Below, piece after piece: positions 23,399 to 33,838 of a DNA stretch of 64,000 bases. This DNA is from CAYGWX01 sp964353855 [NCBI: uncultured bacterium] (GTDB taxonomy: Bacteria; Edwardsbacteria; CAYGWX01). Each line of letters starts with the position of its first letter. Position 1 is the first letter of the stretch. The stretch covers positions 1 to 64,000 of the forward strand of contig CAYGWX010000007.1 of assembly GCA_964353855.1 (NCBI GenBank), given 5' to 3'. The notes below the pieces were generated by a model. It did no database searches and had not been told where the DNA came from. It saw only the letters and a program-made list of their open reading frames with translations. The position numbers and the translations under genes are program-made.

Positions 23399-25327
23399 GT
23401 GAAAACGCGCCAGGTTTTTCTGCTCACTTCTTGCTTCTCACTTCTCACTCTTAGTTTATCCTCAACCCTCGCTCTGGCTTCCCCTTCCGCATTGACACCG
23501 GGCTGGGCCCGGGCCAAGGCCCTTTACGATCACGCCCACTCCATCCGTCCTTCGATTCTGCCTTTGAAGCATTCGTCCGTTCTGCCGGATTCGGACATCA
23601 TCGTGGGCTATCCGGATTCGAATCAGGTCAAGACCATCACCGGGACCTACACCCATCCCGGCCGCATCCTGGTGGTGAACAACGGGACGCTCATCCTGGA
23701 CCACGCCAACTTCACCCTGCGGGGAATGATCTACGTCTTAGACCACGGGAAGATGCGCGTCCGGGGCGGGTCATTGACCTTCCAGCAATCCTACGCCTAC
23801 GAATACGGGGTCATGGCCTTCCAGGCCGGGGAGTTCTCCCTGGACAGCGCCACGGTTTTCTCCAGCAATCAATCCTGGAGCATGGGCGCGATGGACAGCG
23901 CCCAGTACAATGTCCGCAACTCCACCCTGCGCAACGGCTTCAACACCGTCGCGCTCATCGGGAAGCCCAGGGTCACCTACTTCCGCTCGGACTTCGCTTC
24001 CGAGTACGTGATCCTGGACAGTGCCCGGCTTTCCCTCACCCGCTGCGACACGGCCCTCATCTGGCTCTCCTTCCCCGACTCCAGTGTGGTGAACCTTACG
24101 CTTCCAAACGCCGACACCACGCTCAAGCACTGGGAGATCCTCCCCGGGTCCGGGATCAAATACACCGTGACCCTGGACACGGTCTCCGGGGTGATGTGGG
24201 GCACCTTCCCCCAGAAGGGCTGCCGGGCCACCATTACCAACAGCAAGATCCGGGCCTCGGGCATCATGATCCCGGGCCGGGACTCCGTGCACGTATCGGG
24301 CCTGGTGAACAACCAGCATTACGCGGACTACACCCTGCCCCTCGCGGACCGGACCTACCGGCTGGTGAACACCGACCACATGACCTGGAACCTCTACCCC
24401 CAGGACTCCACCCGCTTCGTCCTGGAGACCTCCATCTTCGGCGAGATGCTGGGCTACGGCGCTCCCCGGATCACGGTCAGCAATTCCATCTGCGACGGCT
24501 CCGGGGGCTACATCGGCTCCGAGGGGAACGCCCAGTTCGTCGTGATCGGCTCCACGATCTACACCCAGGTCATCTCCCGGGACCGCACCTTCATGGTCCT
24601 GGCCGGCTCCCATATCAACTTCGGGGCCGTGAACGCCACCGATGCCTCGGTGATGCTCGTGGCCCTCTGCACCTCGGACTACTACCCCGTGGCCCGGGAC
24701 ACCGCGCTGGTCTTCGTCTCGGACTTCAGAATCCCGTCCAACGCCATGGTGGAGTCCATGGTCCCGATCACCGGAACTGCGGATATCCTGAATGGCCCGG
24801 CCCAGACCGTGACCTTCGGGAATTACCGCATGCTTTTCGCCCCGGCGGATACCCCCAGCGCGATGCGCTTCGTGGGCCCGGCCCACAATCAGGTCGTGGT
24901 GAACGATACCCTGGACCTCTGGGACACGCACGGCCTCCGCGTGGGGGCGTATATTTTGAGGATGAGGCTCCGGGACTCGGCCAACGACACCCTGGACTTC
25001 GACAAGGGCGTGTACCTTAACCCTTTGGGCGTGGAGCTCGAGCCTGCGCTGACCAATCTGCCCAGGGCGCTGGATCTGTCCCACCCTTTCCCGAACCCGT
25101 TCAATAGGAAGACAGGGGTATCTTTTGCCCTCCCCTCCCCCGGCCGCGTAACCTTTAAGGTCTATGACCTCCAAGGCCGGCTCATCCGAACCCTGCTGGA
25201 CGAGGACCGCGTGGGCGGTTACTACAAAGCCGAGTGGAACGCACAGGACGTTCCTCCAGGCATCTACTTCCTTCGCCTCACCGCCCCGCAAGGGTCGCTC
25301 GTCCGGAAGGTCGTGCTGACGAGATAA
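23399..25327 (+). CDS. Secreted protein with right-handed beta-helix-like body and C-terminal sorting domain
   Basis: GTG 23399 follows a strong AAGGAGGTG site. The 642 residues start with a signal peptide (cleavage after TLALA, near residue 27). The body (about 50-500) is rich in short strands of type GTLILDHANFTLRGMIYVLD and SNSICDGSGGYIGSEGNAQF, as in parallel beta-helix or pectate-lyase-like surface proteins. The end is a full FlgD-like sorting domain: HPFPNPFNRKTGVSF, VTFKVYDLQGRLIRTLLDE, VPPGIYFLRL and a VVLTR terminus. It would be exported through the Sec system and then placed on the surface by a type IX-like route. No enzyme motif is seen. Confidence 0.85.
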   Translation: MKTRQVFLLTSCFSLLTLSLSSTLALASPSALTPGWARAKALYDHAHSIRPSILPLKHSSVLPDSDIIVGYPDSNQVKTITGTYTHPGRILVVNNGTLILDHANFTLRGMIYVLDHGKMRVRGGSLTFQQSYAYEYGVMAFQAGEFSLDSATVFSSNQSWSMGAMDSAQYNVRNSTLRNGFNTVALIGKPRVTYFRSDFASEYVILDSARLSLTRCDTALIWLSFPDSSVVNLTLPNADTTLKHWEILPGSGIKYTVTLDTVSGVMWGTFPQKGCRATITNSKIRASGIMIPGRDSVHVSGLVNNQHYADYTLPLADRTYRLVNTDHMTWNLYPQDSTRFVLETSIFGEMLGYGAPRITVSNSICDGSGGYIGSEGNAQFVVIGSTIYTQVISRDRTFMVLAGSHINFGAVNATDASVMLVALCTSDYYPVARDTALVFVSDFRIPSNAMVESMVPITGTADILNGPAQTVTFGNYRMLFAPADTPSAMRFVGPAHNQVVVNDTLDLWDTHGLRVGAYILRMRLRDSANDTLDFDKGVYLNPLGVELEPALTNLPRALDLSHPFPNPFNRKTGVSFALPSPGRVTFKVYDLQGRLIRTLLDEDRVGGYYKAEWNAQDVPPGIYFLRLTAPQGSLVRKVVLTR

Positions 25328-25343
25328 CGACATCATAAAACAG

Positions 25344-25378
25344 GAGGAGCCGCCCAAAGGGCGGCTCCTCTCCTTTTT
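25344..25378. terminator. Bidirectional terminator between convergent genes
   Basis: GAGGAGCCGCCC/GGGCGGCTCCTC around AAA (25344-25370), followed by TCCTTTTT on the plus strand. It separates the sorting-domain gene from ahcY. Confidence 0.88.
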
Positions 25379-25394
25379 CCCGGGGATCAACGAC

Positions 25395-26654
<1,260 letters not shown>

Positions 26655-26685
26655 TTAGATTTTCCTATTCTCTATTTTCCATAAA

Positions 26686-27831
26686 CTATTTCCTGGCCGC
26701 CTTGCGCAGCTCGTCCACCATGTTGCAGACCTCCCAGGTGAAGCCCTCCTCCTCGCGTCCGAAGTGCCCGTAGGCCGCGGTCCTCTGGAAGATCGGCCTT
26801 CGGAGGTGCAGGGTGTCGATGATCCCCTTGGGGGTCAGGTCGAAGTGCTGGCGGATGATCTTGACCAGTTTGCCGTCCGCGACCTTTCCCGTGCCGTAGG
26901 TGTCGACCAGGATCGAGACCGGCTCCGCGATCCCGATGGCGTAGGCCAGCTGGATCTCGCAGCGGTCGGCCAGCCCAGCGCACACGATGTTCTTGGCCAC
27001 CCAGCGCGAGGCGTAGGACGCCGAGCGGTCCACCTTGGTCGGGTCCTTGCCCGAGAAGCACCCGCCGCCGTGCCGGGCGTATCCCCCATAGGTGTCCACG
27101 ATGATCTTCCGCCCGGTCACGCCCGAGTCCCCCTGGGGCCCGCCGACCACGAACCGCCCGGTCGGGTTCACGTAATACTTAGTGTGGCCGTCCAGAAGCT
27201 TCTTGGGGATGACCTCCCGGATGACCTTGGCGATCACGTCCTTCTTGATCTGGGCCTCGCTCACGTCCTCGTCGTGCTGGGCCGCCACGATCACCGTATC
27301 CACCCGCACCGGCTTGTCCCCGGCGTACTCCACGGTCACCTGCGACTTGCCGTCCGGCCGGAGGTAGGACAACGTTCCCCGCTTCCGCACCTCGGTCAGG
27401 CGCCGGGCCAGCTTGTGCGCCAGCATGATGGGCATCGGCATCAGTTCCGGCGTCTCTCGCGTGGCGTACCCGAACATCAGGCCCTGGTCCCCGGCCCCGC
27501 CGATGTCCACGCCCTGGGCGATGTCCCCGGACTGCTCTTGGATCGCAGTGACCACGGCGCAGGTCTCGTAGTCGAAGCCCTCCTTGGAGTTCACGTACCC
27601 GATCTCCTGGATCGTCTTGCGCACGATCTTGGTGATGTCCACATAACAGGAGGTCGAGATCTCCCCGGCCACCAGCACCAGGCCGGTCGTGACCAGGGTC
27701 TCGCAGGCCACCCGGCCGTTGGGGTCCTTGTCCAGAATGGCGTCCAGGATCCCGTCCGAGATCTGGTCGCAGATTTTGTCCGGGTGTCCCTCGGTCACGC
27801 TCTCCGAGGTGAACAATCGGCTTTCAGGCAT
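26686..27831 (-). CDS. metK: S-adenosylmethionine synthetase
   Basis: MetK makes S-adenosylmethionine from methionine and ATP. The 381 residues (ATG 27831 behind AAGGAG; a TTG nine bases upstream is less likely) show the family signatures [20 protein letters not shown] (split [13 protein letters not shown] and ICDQISD), [13 protein letters not shown] near 115 and [19 protein letters not shown] near 255-275 (the P-loop-like GGGAFSGKD motif, here with Cys for Ala). It lies between the sugar nucleotidyltransferase and ahcY in a four-gene operon read from 29.95 kb. Confidence 0.97.
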   Translation of the reverse strand: MPESRLFTSESVTEGHPDKICDQISDGILDAILDKDPNGRVACETLVTTGLVLVAGEISTSCYVDITKIVRKTIQEIGYVNSKEGFDYETCAVVTAIQEQSGDIAQGVDIGGAGDQGLMFGYATRETPELMPMPIMLAHKLARRLTEVRKRGTLSYLRPDGKSQVTVEYAGDKPVRVDTVIVAAQHDEDVSEAQIKKDVIAKVIREVIPKKLLDGHTKYYVNPTGRFVVGGPQGDSGVTGRKIIVDTYGGYARHGGGCFSGKDPTKVDRSASYASRWVAKNIVCAGLADRCEIQLAYAIGIAEPVSILVDTYGTGKVADGKLVKIIRQHFDLTPKGIIDTLHLRRPIFQRTAAYGHFGREEEGFTWEVCNMVDELRKAARK

Positions 27832-27858
27832 CGTTTCCAACTCCTTCTTGTGGTTTGT

Positions 27859-28836
27859 TTATCCCAGATCAACCTCGGAGGAATCGCCCACGTTCAGGGT
27901 GCGGAGGCTTCCCTTCACCACGGCGTTCTCACCGATCAGGGAATTATGCAGGGCGATATCTTCCACAATCGCGTTCTCGCTGACGATGGTATCCTTCAGG
28001 ATGGCCCGCTTCACGGTCGCGCCTTCGGCGATGGAGGCGTACGGCCCGATAACGGAGTGCTCGACCCTCTCCGGGTCGGCGATGAACACCGGCGGGATGA
28101 CGATCGAGTTTTTCAAGGTGTACGGGGAGGCCTTCCGCTTCAGCAATTCCCGATTCGTGTGCAACAGGGTCTCCACCTTGCCGCAGTCGAACCAGTCGTC
28201 GATCGGGAAGAGCCTCATCTTCTCACCCCTCTGGATCATGCACTCCAGGGCGTCGGTGAGCTGGAACTCCCCCTTGACCTTGACGCCCTTCGCCATGATA
28301 TCATCCAGGCACTCGAAGAGCAGCCCCGGCTTGGTCAGGTAGTAGATGCCCACGATGACCAGATTGGAGGCCGGCCAGGCCGGCTTTTCCTCCAGGCGCG
28401 ACACGTACCCGTTCTTGACCTCGACCACCCCGAACCGCCTGGGGTCGTCCACTTCCTTGACCCCCAACAGGCTCTCCTTGGCCGAGAGGATGTCCTTGAA
28501 GGGCGCCCGGAAGACGGTATCTCCCAGGATGATCAGGACCGGCTCCTGGGGATCCACATGGGGCCTCGCCAGGGAGACCGCATGGCCCAATCCCTTCCGT
28601 TCGTGCTGCTGCACGTAACGGGCCTTAAAGGAGTAGTGCTTGCTCACGTACTCCTGGATTTTCTCACCCAGGTGCCCAACAACCAGGATGACCTCCTCGG
28701 GCTTGAGCCCCGCGATCTCGTCCAGGATGTGTCCCAGGATGGGCTTTCCCGCCACGTGCAGGAGCACCTTGGGGGCCGTATGGGTATGGGGCCTGAGCCT
28801 CGTTCCCTCTCCAGCCACCGGAACAACGACCTTCAT
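27859..28836 (-). CDS. Sugar-1-phosphate nucleotidyltransferase with left-handed beta-helix tail
   Basis: The N-terminal 230 residues are an NTP-transferase domain: VPVAGEGTRLRPHTHTAPKVLLHV (split VPVAGEGTRLRPHT and HTAPKVLLHV) is the nucleotide-binding G-x-G-T-R-L...PK motif, followed by ILGDTVFR with the metal-binding Asp near residue 104. From about 245 a run of hexapeptide repeats (VIGPYASIAEGATV, TIVSENAIVEDI, SLIGENAVVKG) forms a left-handed beta-helix. It makes an NDP-sugar from NTP and a sugar-1-phosphate, probably glucose- or mannose-1-phosphate given the phosphoglucose/phosphomannose isomerase upstream. RmlA-like, GlmU-like and GMP-like assignments cannot be separated here. Confidence 0.88.
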   Translation of the reverse strand: MKVVVPVAGEGTRLRPHTHTAPKVLLHVAGKPILGHILDEIAGLKPEEVILVVGHLGEKIQEYVSKHYSFKARYVQQHERKGLGHAVSLARPHVDPQEPVLIILGDTVFRAPFKDILSAKESLLGVKEVDDPRRFGVVEVKNGYVSRLEEKPAWPASNLVIVGIYYLTKPGLLFECLDDIMAKGVKVKGEFQLTDALECMIQRGEKMRLFPIDDWFDCGKVETLLHTNRELLKRKASPYTLKNSIVIPPVFIADPERVEHSVIGPYASIAEGATVKRAILKDTIVSENAIVEDIALHNSLIGENAVVKGSLRTLNVGDSSEVDLG

Positions 28837-28845
28837 TTCAGATGC

Positions 28846-29904
28846 CTACCTTCTCTCCGCCAGCTTTGCTTTCAGGAAGTCTATCTTCTTGACCGGCATC
28901 GGGTCCACCCGGTTGAGCATCGCCAGATAATAGCTGGTCCAGTCGCCGAGATGGATCAAGGAAAAGATCCTCGCCAGGAGCGACGCCCCCTCGCTCCAGA
29001 CCTCCTCGAAGCCCTCGGCCTGAGGAGCGATCAGGCCTTTGGTGATCTCCATCCGGTACTGCACCCTGGGATGGTCTCCCTTGTCCCTGAGCATCAGGAC
29101 AAAGGCTTTTCTCATGATGGGCTTCAGGGCCTCCCAGCCCACGATCTCGTTGTGGTTCATCTCCGGCAGGAGGTGGGAATAGGCCAGGGTCTTGGCGTTC
29201 TCGTTCAGCTGGTTCCGCCACCTCAGGGTCACGGCGTCAAACCTTTCGGATGCGGAGTAAAAAATAGCGAGCTTCCCGTGAAGGGCCCCGGCGATCCGCT
29301 TCGCATGGTTCCCGGATTGGGGGCTTTCCAGGGAGTACCGATTCCGGAGACGCGACAGGAGGATCAGGGTTTCCTTCAGTTCGCCCTGGCGTTCCCTGGC
29401 GATGCCGTTTTTCATCAACAGGAGGAGCATCGGGAAAAACGAGTACCCCAAAGCCGCCCTGGGGGGATGAGGCAGCCCGGAGGGGATAACCACCCAGGCG
29501 TCGCGGTTCCTCCTGGCCTGCTGGGCCAATTTACCCCCCGTCGAGAGGACGATGACCTTCGCCCCTCTCTTCTTGGCGTCCCGATATGCCGAAAGGGTTT
29601 CCTCGGTGTTCCCGGAGTAGCTGTTGGCGATGACGAGGGTGTCCTTCCCCACGAAAGCCGGCAGCTCATAGGAGCGGTTCACGACGATGGGAACCGCAGA
29701 CTCCCCGGCAAGGTACGACCTCAGAAGGTCTCCCCCGATCGCCGATCCTCCCAGGCCCGTGACCACTATCCGGGAAGGCCTGGGGAAGCGGACGTTGGCC
29801 TTTCGTCCGATGGCGATGGCCTCCTCGCACTGTTTCGGAAAATCCTCCAGGAGCCGCCTCATCCCGGAAGGGTCGTATCTCTCAACCTGCCAGTCTTCTT
29901 TCAT
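28846..29904 (-). CDS. Bifunctional phosphoglucose/phosphomannose isomerase
   Basis: This is a two-SIS-domain isomerase interconverting glucose-6-P or mannose-6-P with fructose-6-P. The 352 residues start at ATG 29904, which follows AAAGGG; the longer frame to 29973 crosses the promoter and is rejected. Landmarks are VVTGLGGSAIGGDLLRSYL near residue 45-65, the phosphate-binding NSYSGNTEETLSAYRDA near 95-110, and a C-terminal PEMNHNEIVGWEAL with the conserved E-x-x-H-N-E/I-x-G-W. This form is common in archaea and in bacteria lacking classical Pgi. It heads the operon that continues with the nucleotidyltransferase, metK and ahcY. Confidence 0.92.
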   Translation of the reverse strand: MKEDWQVERYDPSGMRRLLEDFPKQCEEAIAIGRKANVRFPRPSRIVVTGLGGSAIGGDLLRSYLAGESAVPIVVNRSYELPAFVGKDTLVIANSYSGNTEETLSAYRDAKKRGAKVIVLSTGGKLAQQARRNRDAWVVIPSGLPHPPRAALGYSFFPMLLLLMKNGIARERQGELKETLILLSRLRNRYSLESPQSGNHAKRIAGALHGKLAIFYSASERFDAVTLRWRNQLNENAKTLAYSHLLPEMNHNEIVGWEALKPIMRKAFVLMLRDKGDHPRVQYRMEITKGLIAPQAEGFEEVWSEGASLLARIFSLIHLGDWTSYYLAMLNRVDPMPVKKIDFLKAKLAERR

Positions 29905-29943
29905 TGCCCTTTGCGTGAGGAATGGAATCGACCAAGACTTAAT

Positions 29944-29973
29944 AGTATAGCCCAATTCCCGTCGGTGTGTCAA
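29944..29973 (-). promoter_or_regulatory. Promoter of the isomerase-nucleotidyltransferase-metK-ahcY operon
   Basis: The minus strand has TTGACA (29968-29973), an 18-bp spacer and TATACT (29944-29949), about 40 bp before the isomerase ATG. Confidence 0.8.
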
Positions 29974-29981
29974 GCCTCATA

Positions 29982-30017
29982 AAAGAACCAGGCGGCCCTC
30001 TAAAAGAGGGCCGCCTG
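29982..30017 (-). terminator. Terminator of the subtilisin-like protease gene
   Basis: CAGGCGGCCCTC/GAGGGCCGCCTG around TAAAA (29989-30017), followed on the minus strand by GTTCTTTTATG. Confidence 0.85.
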
Positions 30018-30036
30018 AGTGAAAGGTTTGGGTTAC

Positions 30037-33000
30037 TTACCTTACGACGACAAGCTTCTTGGTCGCCGTGAAGTCTCCGGCCTGGAACCGGTAGAAGTAC
30101 ACACCGGCACCGACCTTGTGTCCGCCGTTCGACTTCCCGTCCCAGGAGACCTGTTTGTATCCTGCTTTCTCGGTCCCTGAGACCAGCGTTTTCACGAGTT
30201 GGCCGGAAACGTTGTAGACCTTAAGCGAGACCGGCACATCCCGCGGCAGGGCATATTTGATCGTGGCCCCACCGACCATCGGGTTGGGGTAGCTCTGTCC
30301 CAGGGCGAACGCCGTGGGCAGGGCTACGGGTCCAAGCTCCACGCCCGAAGGCGGCAAAGGCTTGGTGTAGAAGCCCCTCACCTTGTAAATGTAGGAGAGG
30401 CTCCCTCCCAGGAATGCCGAGATCCAGTAGTTCCAGTCTACGCTGTCCCGCTCCACGGCCCGGATGTTCCAGGTCAGGAGGTAGTGGTGGTTCGTAGTCG
30501 GAACCGTATCCAAGTTGGCCCCGACCTGCCGAATCTCGTAGAGGTGTGCCCCGATGAAAGCTGAGCCGGAAGTGAACTCCGTGACGGTGTGCAGCAGGGT
30601 TCCCCCGGTCTGGTAAATCGTTCCGCCCGGCTCCCAGGCAAAGCATCGCGGCCCTGCTGGTACGGACAAGTAAGCCGGGATCTGCGATCCGGTGAAGGAC
30701 TGCTGCATGTTCCCTGCCGTGTCCCCTTTGAAGTACCGTTTGGCATCGGTTAAGCCGAGCCCGCGGTCCGCATACCAAACGGTGTCGTTAGCTAACAATC
30801 CTTTTGACTTCAGCTCCAACCCAATCGGGTAGTTGGTCGCTAAGGTTGCGAACTGGCGCACCACGCTCCGGGTGGCCGTATTACAAACGTAGACTCGACG
30901 GTTACGCATGGTATGGGCCCAGAGCAGGCCGGATTGAAAGTCCCAGGCTAAGTCGGTCAGGGAGTCGTTCAGCGAACCAACCATAAAGCTACCGGGAAGG
31001 GTGTCCCCCGTGTTGGGGTTGAGCTTGAAGACCCGGTCGCGGTTACTTCCCGATTCGAAGGTGGAGGCCCAGAGATTCGTCCCGTCCCAAGCCAGTCCAT
31101 AGAGATGGCTGGAGTCGGGATACAGCCTCGGCACCAGCACCTTGATCACCTCGGCGTTGTCCAAGCCCACCCTTATTGGGAAAGTGATGTCCTGGACGAA
31201 GCCGCCGGTTCCGGTGAGATGCAGGGTGAACATCACCGTCCGGGGGTTGCCTCGCGCCACCAGCTTGAATGGCGTCGCGCCGTTGTGCACGGTCGCGCCC
31301 ACCGCAATGTTCCCCAGGTTGGCAATCGTGTCCCCGCGGTTTAACATCACCTGCGGATCAGCACAGCGCAGGGTCGCCACAGCCCCATTCACGGCCGTTC
31401 CGCTGCCGTTGTAGATCGTGTCCACAAATCCCACGGTCTCGCCGATGTCCACGCGCCCGTTGTTGTTGCCGTTGGACCCCGACAAGTTGTCCACGATCGT
31501 GTTAGCCTTGAGCGTGAGGGTCTGCGTCGCGGCCCCCAGGCCGCCCGTGACCACCAGTGCAAAGGACTGTCCCTGATGGATTCCCCGCTGGGGAACGTTC
31601 GTCCCGTTCACCCGGATCGTCCAGGTTCCGCGGGTAGGTTGTCGGATGTATACACACTCTTCCATGTTCTGCGCGTCTGCTGTCCCCCCGGTCTGTGACC
31701 ACCCGCCGGAGAAGACGTTTCCGAGATAGACCGAGCCTCCTCCCGGGGCGGTTACCCGCAGGTCGAGATTGTTCACCGTGGGGTTGGTGGAGCCCGAGGC
31801 CCCGGGGTAGTCCGTGAACACCATCGTGACCTTCAACGGCTGGCCGTCCGTAGCCACGGTCACATTGTAGTCCCGGAACACTCCCGTGGTCAAGCCTGTG
31901 GTGTCGTCCCAAACCGCTAGATTACAGGGGTCCCCAGAGAAGTACAGGGCGTCGTCAAGGCACGCCCTTCCCCAGCCGATGTTATTGTCCGGGATCGTGT
32001 AGGCCGGGAAGTCGTTTTTCGCGGAGTTAATCATCACGGCTTTTACCAATGCCGCTGAGACGTAGCTCCAGCGGTTCCCGACCACGCTGTCCCCGGTGGG
32101 GTAGAACCCCTTGCGGAAATATTGCCGCACGAGGACACCCGTTCCGGCCAGGCACGGCGAGGACATCGAGGTTCCCGACATCGCCGCGACCCCGTTGTTC
32201 ACTCCCCCGTTCGCCGACATCAGGCCCACTCCGGGCCCGACGATCGTCGGTTTCCTGCGGTTCTGGGGGGCCGGCCCCCGGCTCGAGAACCCGGCCATGT
32301 AACCGCCGGCCATGCCGTTGTCGCAGGCCCCGGCCGTCACGATGTTTTTGGCTGTCCCCGGCGCCCCGATCGTGCTTCCGCCGGGTCCGGCGTTCCCCGC
32401 CGAGCAGAACACCAGCATGTCCTGCTTGTCGAACATGAACTGGTCCGTCTGCGCGGAGTTTGTGTTGTAGGAGTTGGTTGATCCTCCCCAGGACTGGCTC
32501 GAGACTCTCGCCCCTCCTCCGGCGTTCCCCTTGTACGCCGTGTCGTACATTCCCGTGTACATATTGGTGGGCGGATAAATGGAGCTCGAGGAACCTCCGC
32601 AGTCAATGTGGAACATCTTTGCTTTTAATGGCATCCCATCGTTCGGATTGGTCCCACCGCGCGGCTGATCGTCTCCGCAAATCGTTCCCGCAGTGTGTGT
32701 TCCATGCCAGCTCGCCCCTGCATTATCCCCGAACACCGACCCGGCCCCTCCCAGGATATACGCAATGACCTTGCGGTGGCTGGGGTAATGGCCCACGCCT
32801 GGAATGGGGACGCCGGCATCGTTGAAGAAGAGCTGGTTCATCTGGATCCCGGAGTCCCCGGTGCTTACGGTCTCGCCTTCACCAGTGATCCCCTTGTCCC
32901 AGAGCCTCCTCAGCCCCGGAAAGAAGGTCTGCGTGGTCCATTGCGCAGTTTCGTTATTGTGATGGTACTCCGGCCAGGGTTCCAGCCAGGACACCTCCCG

Positions 33001-33645
33001 CAGGTTCGCGATCTCCCCCAGTCGGGAGAGGTCCATTTTCACCCGCAGGATCTTGTACATCTCCGGATCCTCGATGGTTACCGAGGAGAACCCCATCCCC
33101 CGCAGCTTGGATACCACTAGGTTGATATCCTCACCCTGGAACAACTGCACCCACACGTCCCGGGTTCCGCTCATCCCCGCGAACCAGTAGGCCTTCTTGT
33201 ACGCCGGCTGGAAGATACCCACCCGGCTTACCGCCGGGGAAGACTCCATCCGCGCCTTCGTCCCCTCGTCCATCGCCACCAAGAACGAGTTGTAGGGCAA
33301 GTAGTACAGGAACTTCGCCCCAGCTGAAGCGACCTCTTGGCGCACTGCCTCCGTGATCGGAACTTGGAAGGTCACGATGTAATACCCCATCGTCCCCTTG
33401 GGGAAGGACTCGATCCGGAGTCCCGTTGGCAGGGCCGGCTCGCCCATCCGGGCATCGAATCTGAATCCGTTATACTCCAGCTCCCACCAGTTCTCCGGAA
33501 GCTGGGGTACCCCCTGCACCACCGGCCCGGCGATGATGTACGGGCTGGCTTCCTGGGGGTGCGACCCGAAGGCGGTCCCCCCGAGAGCCCCCAGGACCAA
33601 AAGCACAACTGCCCACGTTGCTGTCCTCATGTTTCGCTTGCTCAC
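30037..33645 (-). CDS. Secreted subtilisin-family serine protease with C-terminal sorting domain
   Basis: The 1202-residue protein starts at GTG 33645 (behind AGGAAAGGA; the ATG at 33630 is an alternative). It has a signal peptide ending AFG and a propeptide-like region (about 30-235). The S8 catalytic domain has the Asp in VSTGDSGIQ (about 264), the His in SWHGTHTAG (about 317) and the Ser in MSGTSMSSPCLAG (about 490). A P-domain-like beta-sandwich follows (about 580-690, TVNNLDLRVTAPGGGSVYLG...GTWTIRVNG), then a six-strand propeller-like region near 860-1080. The FlgD-like sorting tail has SYPNPMVGGATIKYALP, KVYNVSGQLVKTL, GAGVYFYRF and LVVVR. It is probably a surface or secreted degradative protease. 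Confidence 0.93.
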   Translation of the reverse strand: MSKRNMRTATWAVVLLVLGALGGTAFGSHPQEASPYIIAGPVVQGVPQLPENWWELEYNGFRFDARMGEPALPTGLRIESFPKGTMGYYIVTFQVPITEAVRQEVASAGAKFLYYLPYNSFLVAMDEGTKARMESSPAVSRVGIFQPAYKKAYWFAGMSGTRDVWVQLFQGEDINLVVSKLRGMGFSSVTIEDPEMYKILRVKMDLSRLGEIANLREVSWLEPWPEYHHNNETAQWTTQTFFPGLRRLWDKGITGEGETVSTGDSGIQMNQLFFNDAGVPIPGVGHYPSHRKVIAYILGGAGSVFGDNAGASWHGTHTAGTICGDDQPRGGTNPNDGMPLKAKMFHIDCGGSSSSIYPPTNMYTGMYDTAYKGNAGGGARVSSQSWGGSTNSYNTNSAQTDQFMFDKQDMLVFCSAGNAGPGGSTIGAPGTAKNIVTAGACDNGMAGGYMAGFSSRGPAPQNRRKPTIVGPGVGLMSANGGVNNGVAAMSGTSMSSPCLAGTGVLVRQYFRKGFYPTGDSVVGNRWSYVSAALVKAVMINSAKNDFPAYTIPDNNIGWGRACLDDALYFSGDPCNLAVWDDTTGLTTGVFRDYNVTVATDGQPLKVTMVFTDYPGASGSTNPTVNNLDLRVTAPGGGSVYLGNVFSGGWSQTGGTADAQNMEECVYIRQPTRGTWTIRVNGTNVPQRGIHQGQSFALVVTGGLGAATQTLTLKANTIVDNLSGSNGNNNGRVDIGETVGFVDTIYNGSGTAVNGAVATLRCADPQVMLNRGDTIANLGNIAVGATVHNGATPFKLVARGNPRTVMFTLHLTGTGGFVQDITFPIRVGLDNAEVIKVLVPRLYPDSSHLYGLAWDGTNLWASTFESGSNRDRVFKLNPNTGDTLPGSFMVGSLNDSLTDLAWDFQSGLLWAHTMRNRRVYVCNTATRSVVRQFATLATNYPIGLELKSKGLLANDTVWYADRGLGLTDAKRYFKGDTAGNMQQSFTGSQIPAYLSVPAGPRCFAWEPGGTIYQTGGTLLHTVTEFTSGSAFIGAHLYEIRQVGANLDTVPTTNHHYLLTWNIRAVERDSVDWNYWISAFLGGSLSYIYKVRGFYTKPLPPSGVELGPVALPTAFALGQSYPNPMVGGATIKYALPRDVPVSLKVYNVSGQLVKTLVSGTEKAGYKQVSWDGKSNGGHKVGAGVYFYRFQAGDFTATKKLVVVR

Positions 33646-33740
33646 TCCTTTCCTAAAATCGTTGGCTAAAACATTAAGGAAGCCCGGCGAATCGAACCGC
33701 TTTTCCAACCACCTCCTTTCCCGCCTTTCTCCGAAACCAC

Positions 33741-33769
33741 ATTTTACCAAAAAAAGCCGTTTCTGTCAA
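33741..33769 (-). promoter_or_regulatory. Promoter of the protease gene
   Basis: The minus strand has TTGACA (33764-33769), a 17-bp spacer and TAAAAT (33741-33746). Confidence 0.75.
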
Positions 33770-33783
33770 CAGGATTCCTGATA

Positions 33784-33833
33784 AAAAAAGAGCAGAGGAC
33801 GCCCCCGACAGTCTGTCGGGGGCATCCCGCTCT
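33784..33833 (-). terminator. Terminator of the 33839-35707 gene
   Basis: The core GCCCCCGACAG/CTGTCGGGGGC (33801-33823) is extended by AGAGC/GCTCT outer pairs, and CTTTTTTAT follows on the minus strand. Confidence 0.88.
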
Positions 33834-33838
33834 GACAG

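Noticed and set aside
23771-25390. Minus-strand frame of 539 codons opposite the sorting-domain gene
   Set aside because: Antisense to a gene with signal peptide, body and sorting tail; composition typical of a GC-rich shadow.
26764-29982. Plus-strand open frame of more than 1000 codons opposite metK, the nucleotidyltransferase and the isomerase
   Set aside because: It lies entirely antisense to three clearly conserved genes. Its sequence is rich in His, Asp, Gly, Arg and Pro with no domain, as expected for the complement of high-GC codons.
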